DNA from: DASZHC01 sp035938215
GTDB taxonomy: Bacteria > Verrucomicrobiota > Verrucomicrobiia > Chthoniobacterales > JAFAMB01
DNA length: 9,394 bases
Assembly (NCBI GenBank): GCA_035938215.1
Contig: DASZHC010000144.1
Location: 1-9,394, forward strand
Direction: 5' to 3'
Made by a program: the position numbers and the translations under genes
In this document: positions 1-5,390 of the stretch, piece by piece
Layout: each line of letters opens with the position of its first letter
Position numbering within the stretch: the first letter of the stretch is position 1
Notes under the pieces: model-generated
What the model was told of the DNA's origin: nothing
The model's input: the letters and a program-made list of their open reading frames with translations, nothing else
Database searches by the model: none

Positions 1-2
1 AA

Positions 3-911
3 GGCGCCGGACAAGTCGGTTCGGCGATTGCGCAGGTTGGCTGGGGTTTGCTCGCCCTCACGCTTTATCATCTTCTGCAGACTCTGAGCGACGCTGCCGG
101 CTGGTCGGCACTCATCCCGAAAGAGCAGAGAGTCCCGTTGAGCAGGAGTTTTTTCCTGCACTGGATCGGTGAATCAATAAATAACCTGCTTCCGACCGGT
201 CGCGTTGGAGGCGACATCGTTATGACGCGCGTGGCGGCGTTGTGGGGAATTCCGCTGAAGACCGCTACTGCGGCAATGATTGTGGATATAACAGTCGGTG
301 TCGTGACAAAAATCATTTATGTTGTGGCTGCGTGTATTCTGCTCATCGCGGTAACCGGTCGAGCGGATTTTGTCCGGCCTGCGCTCGTTGCAGTCATAAC
401 CGGGGCATTTGCGGCCGGGGGATTTTACGCAGTGCAGCGGCTCGGCATTTTCCGATGGAGCGCGGCCTTGGCATCCCGTCTGGCCAAGTCACCTGGCTGG
501 GATTCGCTGGTTCAAAGCGGCGAAGCATTTGATCGAACGATTCGGCTGATTTACTCAAGGCGCAGCGGAGTGGCCGGATGCAGCTTTTTCTGGATCTTGT
601 CCTGGTTTATCGGCTCGGGTGAGATTTGGTTCGCGCTGTGGGCCCTTGGGTCGCAGTCAAGCTTCGCTACGGCGGTGATCCTGGAAAGCGCTACGCTGGC
701 TATTCGAGGCGCGGCGTTTCTTGTCCCGGGAGCTGTGGGAGTACAGGAAGGGGGTTATATTCTCCTTGGAAATCTGCTCGGAATATCTGGTGAGATAGCG
801 CTTGCGCTTTCGCTTATTCGGCGGATGCGGGAATTGGCGTTAGGCGTACCGGGGCTGATCGGCTGGCACCTTATCGAGGCAACTCGTCTGTGGCGCCGCC
901 AGCGTTCCTGA
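3..911 (+). CDS. HpnL-like multi-pass membrane protein (lysylphosphatidylglycerol synthase TM / flippase-like family), 5'-truncated
   Basis: The reading frame is open to the left edge, so the N-terminus is missing; codons start at base 3. A TTG at 48 could be called as a start, but the frame continues upstream in a membrane-protein-like way, so I treat the gene as partial. About 300 residues remain, with several hydrophobic spans. Family signs are the conserved loop LPTGRVGGDIVMTRVA early on, the late motif FLVPGAVGVQEGGY, and the closing pattern LSLIRRMRELALGVPGLIGW. These match the flippase-like domain found in the MprF membrane part and in hopanoid-associated HpnL. HpnL proteins are thought to act in membrane lipid or hopanoid handling, but the substrate here cannot be told from sequence. 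The 3' end overlaps the convergent regulator gene by 41 bp. The family call is fairly secure; the HpnL subfamily is from memory of its C-terminal motifs. Confidence 0.8.
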   Translation, partial: GAGQVGSAIAQVGWGLLALTLYHLLQTLSDAAGWSALIPKEQRVPLSRSFFLHWIGESINNLLPTGRVGGDIVMTRVAALWGIPLKTATAAMIVDITVGVVTKIIYVVAACILLIAVTGRADFVRPALVAVITGAFAAGGFYAVQRLGIFRWSAALASRLAKSPGWDSLVQSGEAFDRTIRLIYSRRSGVAGCSFFWILSWFIGSGEIWFALWALGSQSSFATAVILESATLAIRGAAFLVPGAVGVQEGGYILLGNLLGISGEIALALSLIRRMRELALGVPGLIGWHLIEATRLWRRQRS

Positions 912-2028
912 GCGTCTCCACCTTTTTCGCACCGCAAGACTCCCGAACGACGAGTTTGCAGTCCAAAAGGATATCCCTGATTGGCATTCCGGGTGTTTCC
1001 AATCGCTCCAGCATCACCGCTACGGCGGCCACTCCAATCTCGCGGCATGGCTGATGTACGGTCGTTAATGGAGACGGCAGGAGACTTGCATATCCAACGT
1101 CATCAATTCCTACGATCCGGATGTCGTCTGGGATTCTGTAGTTGAGCCGTATCAGGCTCTGCATCACTTGCCCCGCGGTTCGATCGTTCCCGCAGACGAG
1201 CGCATCTGGCTTTTGTTTTTCCACATACGCTTTCAGCTCGCTCAAAGGGTCGTCATTTAAGTGTTGAATCAGATCAACTTTGACAGGGAGACCGGCGACA
1301 AAAAGCGCGTCCCGATATCCGGCAATACGGGCTTCCACAGTCGATGCCGAATTCGAGTAGGCAACAAATCCGATGCGGCAACAACCGAGCGCAATGAGAT
1401 GTTCGGTAATCATGTACCCGGCCCTCCGGTGATCGATAGCCACCAGATCGTGTGCGCTGCGTTTCGGATACGGAAGCACACAGCGGTCAAGCAAGACAAC
1501 AGGAATACGCGCCCGTTCGAGTGTTGAAAGAATCTGATGATTTGTTTGTTCGCTTGCGGCAGTTCGTTCCAGCGGAGCAAAGAAGACGCCGGCGACTCGT
1601 TTTGCAATGTATTGCCGACAAAGTTCCCATGCTTGTTGGTCCTTCGTGTCCAGGTCCGGGGTGATGTTGCCCCAGAGAAGCCCGTTCCTGCGGGTCTGCG
1701 GAGCTTCAGACATCCCCTGGCAAATCGGACCAAAAATTTCGGTATCGGCTAGATTCGGGATAAGCAATCCAAACAGCAGACCACTGTCCTGGGACAGCGT
1801 CCCTACATAAGACCCGGAACCGGCACGGCGCTCGATGAGCCCCAGTTGGCGCAATTCGTGAAGCGCCCGTCCGACAGTAATCCTTGATGTCGCAAATTTC
1901 TTCACCAGGGCCGCCTCGCTTGGGAGCTTTTCTCCTGCTTTGTATCGGCCTGTAAGGATATCGGCCTTAATTTTTTCCAGGATCTGCTGATATTTAGGAG
2001 AGTGGAGAACCTGGTTTAGAGCGCTCAT
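871..2028 (-). CDS. AraR-type transcriptional regulator (GntR winged helix + LacI-like sugar-binding domain)
   Basis: A 385-aa cytoplasmic DNA-binding regulator. Residues about 12-76 form a GntR-type winged helix-turn-helix with the typical stretches ILTGRYKAGEKLPSEAALVKKF and SRITVGRALHELRQLGLIERRAGSGSYV, split here only by one residue. Residues about 86-365 are a periplasmic-binding-protein-like sensor of the LacI/GalR kind; landmarks are FGLLIPNL, IDHRRAGYMITEHLIALG, PDALVCGNDRTA and the late IVGIDDVGYASLLPSPLTTVHQP. This two-domain layout is that of Bacillus AraR, an arabinose-responsive repressor. Many relatives in other phyla control plant-polysaccharide genes, so the ligand here is open. 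An AGG Shine-Dalgarno lies 8 nt before the ATG, supporting this start. An AT-rich inverted repeat just upstream (2044-2081) could be its own operator. The 3' end overlaps the convergent membrane-protein gene. The GH39 glycosidase on the same strand is a plausible but unproven target. Confidence 0.9.
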   Translation of the reverse strand: MSALNQVLHSPKYQQILEKIKADILTGRYKAGEKLPSEAALVKKFATSRITVGRALHELRQLGLIERRAGSGSYVGTLSQDSGLLFGLLIPNLADTEIFGPICQGMSEAPQTRRNGLLWGNITPDLDTKDQQAWELCRQYIAKRVAGVFFAPLERTAASEQTNHQILSTLERARIPVVLLDRCVLPYPKRSAHDLVAIDHRRAGYMITEHLIALGCCRIGFVAYSNSASTVEARIAGYRDALFVAGLPVKVDLIQHLNDDPLSELKAYVEKQKPDALVCGNDRTAGQVMQSLIRLNYRIPDDIRIVGIDDVGYASLLPSPLTTVHQPCREIGVAAVAVMLERLETPGMPIRDILLDCKLVVRESCGAKKVETLRNAGGATDELPR

Positions 2029-2043
2029 TTCTAAAACCTGACA

Positions 2044-2081
2044 TTACAAGTTAATCTGTTTAAAATCAATAGATTATGTAA
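2044..2081. promoter_or_regulatory. AT-rich inverted repeat upstream of the regulator (candidate operator)
   Basis: The left arm reads TTACAagtTAATCT (2044-2057) and the right arm AGATTATGTAA (2071-2081). The reverse complement of the right arm is TTACATAATCT, so the arms match perfectly except for three extra bases in the left one. It begins 16 bp upstream of the regulator ATG, just beyond its ribosome binding site, where an autoregulatory operator or promoter would lie. The surrounding stretch (about 2040-2150) is much more AT-rich than the rest of the window. The operator function is inferred from position and symmetry only. Confidence 0.4.
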
Positions 2082-2222
2082 AGATTTAGCTTTGATTTGC
2101 GTCGAATCAGGCTAAATATTTCTAGATTTGTCCGATATGCTGCTATATTGCCGGCGGTGAATGATAAATTTCTCTGGGCATTTTGGAAGACATCTCGATT
2201 AGGGATGGCCACTCCAGAATGC

Positions 2223-2273
2223 TGAGAGAAACAGAAGGGTAATCCCGCAAGGGGTGTCTGGATCTGACTCTCA
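2223..2273 (+). promoter_or_regulatory. Nested stem-loop with GCAA tetraloop in the leader of the 34-aa ORF
   Basis: The plus-strand RNA can form a three-tier hairpin. The outer stem is TGAGAG (2223-2228) with CTCTCA (2268-2273). A middle stem CAGA (2232-2235) pairs with TCTG (2257-2260). The tip ATCCC (2242-2246) pairs with GGGGT (2251-2255), including one U-G wobble, around a GCAA (GNRA) tetraloop. It ends 17 nt before the Shine-Dalgarno of the small ORF at 2308. I do not recognise a known riboswitch class. A structured leader is plausible, but only a few base pairs per tier support it. Confidence 0.35.
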
Positions 2274-2307
2274 AAAGTTAACAACTAACAGGAGAAAGAA
2301 GGACACA

Positions 2308-2412
2308 ATGGAAATGATTAACGGCATTCACGACTTCGTGCTCGTCGTTGCACTTGTTGCAATCGTCATGGTTCCGCGAGCCATCCAAACCTATCGCGGG
2401 TTCCGCCAATAA
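2308..2412 (+). CDS. Small single-span membrane protein of 34 aa, unknown function
   Basis: The ATG at 2308 follows a purine-rich ribosome binding site: AGGAG at 2290-2294 and AAGGA at 2299-2303, the latter 4 nt before the start. The peptide starts MEMINGIHDF, runs through a hydrophobic stretch VLVVALVAIVMV (residues 11-22) and ends in a basic tail PRAIQTYRGFRQ before TAA. This is the layout of a one-span inner-membrane peptide with its C-terminus positively charged and probably cytoplasmic. I recognise no family. A 98-nt gap separates it from a second short ORF that also begins Met-Glu and also has a good ribosome binding site. Support comes from the SD, the coherent hydrophobic segment and the leader; the short length means chance cannot be excluded. 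Confidence 0.55.
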   Translation: MEMINGIHDFVLVVALVAIVMVPRAIQTYRGFRQ

Positions 2413-2495
2413 GCGACCGGGCGATATTCAACCCAGCGGGCTCTCATTCCCGTTAACCCAAACCTGAACCGGGCTGCGATTTGCAGCTCAAAACG

Positions 2496-2502
2496 AAAGG
2501 AA
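2496..2502 (+). promoter_or_regulatory. Shine-Dalgarno AAAGGAA before the 63-aa ORF
   Basis: AAAGGAA ends 8 nt before the ATG at 2511. It favours that ATG over the in-frame TTG at 2481, which has no comparable site. Confidence 0.5.
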
Positions 2503-2510
2503 CAAGAAAA

Positions 2511-2702
2511 ATGGAAGCGTTAGTATTTGGGCTTATTGCCTTAAGCACAATTCACAAGAAACAGGAACGGGTTGTTCCTGAGCCGAGCGAATTCCAATCG
2601 TTCGACCTGCGACCCCTGGATCGTACGTACAATACCTGCGACAACTCTTCGGGCAGATCATCTGATCGGAGGGAGTCGTATTTGGCGCAGACCGTGTCCT
2701 GA
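2511..2702 (+). CDS. Small hypothetical protein of 63 aa with short hydrophobic N-terminus
   Basis: This start has a good ribosome binding site (2496-2502). The N-terminus MEALVFGLIALSTIHKK is hydrophobic for about 13 residues and then becomes basic. This could be a short membrane anchor or a remnant signal sequence; a full transmembrane helix is marginal. The rest (about residues 18-63) is polar, with Pro/Glu then Ser/Arg/Asp-rich stretches and one Cys, and matches no family I know. It follows the 34-aa ORF on the same strand and resembles it in start context, so the two may form a small bicistron. A 78-aa frame on the opposite strand (2552-2788) covers the same bases, so the reading is not certain. 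The C-terminal half may be non-native sequence fused by repeat insertion. Confidence 0.4.
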   Translation: MEALVFGLIALSTIHKKQERVVPEPSEFQSFDLRPLDRTYNTCDNSSGRSSDRRESYLAQTVS

Positions 2703-3127
2703 CCGTACGACCATGAGACACGCTGCCAATCCAGATTCCCCCCAGACACCCCTGGGAAACGCGCCTCAATGAACGTAGCCATCTTCATTTCCAGGGGAAA
2801 TTTACCACAGAGAGCACGGAGGTTTCTTTTGGGGTACCCGAGGACACGCTCCCCGGTGGTTCGGGTGTTGCGCGGCTCTTGCGCTGCAATACATCCATCC
2901 TCAAGCCATTACCACGAACAGACGCCGAATTTCCAAACGCGATCAAACGCGGACAACCGCTCAACAAACCTTCTTCTCCCCTGCAGATCTTGGTGCTCTC
3001 TGTGGTGAAATCTTCTTCCTCCGCGACCTCGTCGCATGCGCTTCGGCTGGTGAGGCGGTTGGCGATGGCAGCGCGCCGAGCGAGGCCCGTCCTCTTCCGT
3101 ACCTCACTGTTAGCTTCGCGGCCAATT
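2703..3127. other. Gene-poor, repeat-derived intergenic region
   Basis: I find no credible gene here on either strand. Several overlapping frames of 66-128 codons are open, but none has a clear ribosome binding site or a recognisable protein. The stretch contains a 203-bp segment bounded by inverted repeats (2804-3006) and, to its right, sequence reading on the minus strand as low-complexity peptide rich in Arg, Ala and Glu, which looks like part of the same repeat family. It ends at the stop codon of the GH39 gene. Confidence 0.6.
2804..3006. repeat. Segment bounded by perfect 14-bp inverted repeats ACCACAGAGAGCAC / GTGCTCTCTGTGGT
   Basis: ACCACAGAGAGCAC (2804-2817) recurs exactly inverted at 2993-3006, with 175 bp between. 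Similarity continues outward: both ends carry ATTT before the repeat when read inward, with a one-base shift. From memory, ACCACAGAGAGCAC-type sequences are a common dispersed repeat in intergenic DNA of several environmental phyla, often giving spurious peptides such as TTEST. No transposase is present. It may be a non-autonomous mobile element or a repeat pair from two insertions in opposite orientation. Confidence 0.6.
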
Positions 3128-4579
3128 CTATCGGACACGCGCGGCGGGGAACTCAATGACAGCCAGGGCATTTGGCTGCAGCAAAAGCGGTAGTTTCTGA
3201 TCCTCCAATTTCGCCACTCGAGCGGGCGGCAACTCTGCGACTTTTCGCAATTCAGCTTGTTGTTCCCTGTTTGGGTAAGCAGGACGCCCCATTTGCTCCC
3301 ATGTTTTAAAGGGCGATCCGTGATCGTCGTCTACAAGATGGATTTTCGCCTCGCTGACCGGCTCGGCAGTGCCTCGCAACTGGATCATCACATTTTCAGG
3401 TCGCCCGGATTCCTTCGGCGGGACGTAGTTCCAAGCCGCAAGCACGAGACAACCATCCTCGGACCGTCTGGTGAGTAGCGCACTCGCATTTTCGACCGGG
3501 ATTTGCTCATCTCCCAAGTAGTGTAAAATTTTGAACGCATTGAACGAGGCTTTCGGAATTCTACCCGTAGCGATGAGTCCAAAGCCGGCGGAAAAAACGC
3601 TCCGAAATACCCCGCCCTCTTCAAAAAAGGCGTCGGTGAATGTCCAGTAAGACATTTCCGTAGCGAGTCCTCCTGCACATAAACGAATGTTGTTAGCCAG
3701 CCAGGTACCCACGTATGGCCCGTCCAACTGGACTCCGTCGAATCCCGCATTGTACTCGCTAAAGATGATCGGCAATTCGGGGCGAGCCGAGGATCTGACT
3801 TGCTCGTAAACTTTGTGCACTGCGCGTGCGACCATTTCTGACTGCGGAATATTCTCGTTCGATCCAAAAACGTTTTGAGAGGTATCATTTGGATAGATGT
3901 GCGTGGAGACGAAATCAACCGGAATATTCTTCTCAGCGCAGTGCCTGATGAAGCGATCAACCCAAGCCGCCTGCGCGGTTGAGGGACCTCCGACGCGGAG
4001 GCGCGGGCTGACATCTTTCAATGCCGCAACCGTATTGTCATAAAGAGCGAGATACGTTTCTTCCTTCGGTTCCCCATTCCAAAAATCAATATTCGGCTCA
4101 TTCCATACTTCAAAATACCAATGGGCTACTTCGTCGATTCCATATCTCTCGACGAGGTGTTGGGCGAATTTACGGATGAGTTGATACCATTGGCGAGGAT
4201 CGCGTGGCGGCGCAACGTTCGGATGATACCAGAAGGGATGCGGACTATTTCGCTCCGCCAATTCCTCGGGCATGAAGCCAAGCTCGACAAATGGCCGCAC
4301 GCCGAGGTCAAGCAAGCCGTCATATACAAGGTCGACGCGCGTGAAATTTAAAGCGAGATCCCCGGCGGCATCGACTCCCCCATAGATACCAATTTCCTGA
4401 CCAAAAATTCCGTGAAATCTCACATACCGCACGTCAATGATTTCCCGAAGCGCCCGTAAATCTCTCCGCCAGTCTTCAGATAGGGTCACCGGTGCGTGAC
4501 AGGAGCCGAACATGTGTTCCCAGAAATGGGGAAAGGGAGTGGCAGTTCTTTGGGGGTTAACAATAATTTTCTCATCCAT
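3128..4579 (-). CDS. Glycoside hydrolase family 39 enzyme (beta-xylosidase-like)
   Basis: A 483-aa protein, close to the usual length of bacterial GH39 beta-xylosidases. It has no signal peptide, so it probably cleaves imported oligosaccharides in the cytoplasm. GH39 landmarks are FWEHMFGSCHAPVTLSEDWR near residues 19-38 and VRYVRFHGIFGQ at 50-61. The acid/base is E161 in VWNEPN, and the likely nucleophile is E275 in IIFSEYNAGFDG. These fit the clan A (beta/alpha)8 retaining mechanism. Residues about 360-478 should form the usual C-terminal beta-sandwich. GH39 also includes alpha-L-iduronidases and other activities; the RFHGI and SEYN motifs favour the bacterial xylosidase-like branch, but the substrate remains open. 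The start has no clear Shine-Dalgarno; the next few codons already match family N-termini, so the start is reasonable. No transporter or other glycosidase adjoins it. The AraR-type regulator lies 1.1 kb downstream on the same strand and may control it. Confidence 0.92.
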   Translation of the reverse strand: MDEKIIVNPQRTATPFPHFWEHMFGSCHAPVTLSEDWRRDLRALREIIDVRYVRFHGIFGQEIGIYGGVDAAGDLALNFTRVDLVYDGLLDLGVRPFVELGFMPEELAERNSPHPFWYHPNVAPPRDPRQWYQLIRKFAQHLVERYGIDEVAHWYFEVWNEPNIDFWNGEPKEETYLALYDNTVAALKDVSPRLRVGGPSTAQAAWVDRFIRHCAEKNIPVDFVSTHIYPNDTSQNVFGSNENIPQSEMVARAVHKVYEQVRSSARPELPIIFSEYNAGFDGVQLDGPYVGTWLANNIRLCAGGLATEMSYWTFTDAFFEEGGVFRSVFSAGFGLIATGRIPKASFNAFKILHYLGDEQIPVENASALLTRRSEDGCLVLAAWNYVPPKESGRPENVMIQLRGTAEPVSEAKIHLVDDDHGSPFKTWEQMGRPAYPNREQQAELRKVAELPPARVAKLEDQKLPLLLQPNALAVIEFPAARVR

Positions 4580-4895
4580 AGTCGGAAATTGAACTTATCA
4601 CGAAACCAATCTCGACAGCAAACGCATCGATCCGCGCGGCGTATAACCCGCCGGCAGGGGCAGATCTCCGTAAGCGCTAACTTGAGCGCAAGTAGGCGAA
4701 GCGTCCGCTTTGCGCGCTTCAAAACCGTGCAAACCGAGACGGTTCGCCTACATCGTAGCGCGTTTGTGAGCTCAAGTTAGCGCTTATGCTTATGGGCAGA
4801 TCTCCGAGCTACCCGCCCTGAACTGCCCGCCGGCAACGGCAGACTTTGAAACAAATGTCGAGCGCCTCGGATCGAATCCGCAAGGTTTGTGGAGT
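4580..4895. other. Intergenic region with composite repeats, no gene
   Basis: The gap lies between the GH39 start and the end of the DUF4870 gene. It would contain the GH39 promoter near 4580-4650, though I see no clear consensus. Its centre is the palindromic element at 4671-4786 with direct repeats around it. CCCGCCGGCA followed by a GGCAGA-like tail occurs at 4647-4664 and again at 4826-4843. A short palindrome CGGATCGAATCCG lies at about 4868-4880. Open frames here are low-complexity and Arg-rich and are rejected as genes. Confidence 0.6.
4658..4806. repeat. Cloverleaf-like palindromic element flanked by 13-bp direct repeats
   Basis: The outer arms TAAGCGCTAACTTGAGC (4671-4687) and GCTCAAGTTAGCGCTTA (4770-4786) are perfect 17-bp inverted repeats. 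Inside lie GTAGGCGAA (4692-4700) and its inverse TTCGCCTAC (4743-4751), plus two smaller hairpins: GAAGCG/CGCTTC (4698-4703, 4715-4720) and AACCGT/ACGGTT (4723-4728, 4739-4744). The inner hairpins overlap the 9-bp stem by a few bases. GGGCAGATCTCCG occurs directly before the left arm (4658-4670) and again 7 bp after the right arm (4794-4806). This looks like a MITE or REP/BIME-like dispersed element; the direct repeats could be target duplications, although 13 bp is long for one. Confidence 0.7.
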
Positions 4896-5297
4896 TCAGG
4901 TTAAGTTAGGAAAATATCTTTTCCCAAGCGTGGAAACGAACGGGTATTCCCATCGTTCGCCGCTGAGTGCTTTGATGATTCCAATGATCCAGAGAACGAC
5001 TCCCGCACATAGAACGGCAAGATGCAAAAGACCCAATAGAAGAAAGAATATAATTCCTATGAACGGCAAGTGGCCAAAAAGAGCTGATAAAATCGAAATA
5101 AGGATCGAGGCTCCAATCCAGGCAGCACCGAAATAGATCGCCTGCACAGCCCAGTGCCGTACGAACAGATCTTTTTTTTCGATAACATAAAAAACAATTC
5201 CGCCTAAAAGAGGAAAGATCGCGCAAAGGCCTGCGGCAACATTGGAGGGCAATCCTGAATCACTCCCAGTCGGAGAAGATATTTGAACGTCAGCCAT
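4896..5297 (-). CDS. DUF4870-type small membrane protein
   Basis: A 133-aa integral membrane protein. After a polar N-terminus comes SNVAAGLCAIFPLLGGIVFYVIE (split as two adjoining parts around residues 18-40), the first span. The conserved turn KKDLFVRHWAVQAIYF follows (41-56), then a span to about 73. The third hydrophobic block, about 78-110, may be one long or two short helices. The pattern of hydrophobic span, (E)KK-x-x-F-V-R-x-H-x-x-Q-A, then two or more spans is that of the DUF4870/Tic20-like family, whose biochemical role is unknown. The start has AAAGG 9 nt upstream. The gene is divergent from ychF, with a shared 93-bp promoter region. Confidence 0.82.
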   Translation of the reverse strand: MADVQISSPTGSDSGLPSNVAAGLCAIFPLLGGIVFYVIEKKDLFVRHWAVQAIYFGAAWIGASILISILSALFGHLPFIGIIFFLLLGLLHLAVLCAGVVLWIIGIIKALSGERWEYPFVSTLGKRYFPNLT

Positions 5298-5367
5298 ATA
5301 AGTAGACCTTTGCGGGATCGTACGGTCGACTGCGCCAATGTCAAGATTTCGCGTGCTTAGAGCTGGG

Positions 5368-5389
5368 GAGCGCGCTACCTTCCGCGCTC
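5368..5389 (+). promoter_or_regulatory. GC-rich hairpin abutting the ychF start codon
   Basis: GAGCGCG (5368-5374) and CGCGCTC (5383-5389) form a perfect 7-bp stem with an 8-nt loop, one base before the ATG at 5391. No Shine-Dalgarno lies at the usual distance. The best purine run, GGGGAG (5365-5370), is about 20 nt away and partly in the stem; folding the hairpin would bring it next to the start codon. The effect on translation is inferred. Confidence 0.45.
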
Positions 5390-5390
5390 T

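Noticed and set aside
2150..2290. Known riboswitch (for example TPP, because of a CTGAGA-like string at 2222-2227)
   Set aside because: The other conserved TPP elements are not present, and the downstream ORF does not suggest thiamine metabolism.
2552..2788. 78-aa minus-strand frame opposite the 63-aa ORF
   Set aside because: It starts within an inverted repeat without a recognisable Shine-Dalgarno and matches no family I know. Its sequence is not obviously worse than the plus-strand ORF, so I keep it as the main alternative and do not annotate it.
2749..2797. Inverted repeat CCCCTGGGAAA / TTTCCAGGGG as a terminator for the small ORFs
   Set aside because: The arms pair with one bulge, but the loop is 28 nt and no U-tract follows on either strand.
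2785..3171. 128-aa minus-strand frame across the repeat region
   Set aside because: It contains the DFTTEST-type peptide typical of translated ACCACAGAGAGCAC repeats and overlaps the GH39 end; it looks spurious.
3388..4014. 208-aa minus-strand frame inside GH39
   Set aside because: It is a shifted-frame shadow of the GH39 gene, which has clear catalytic motifs.
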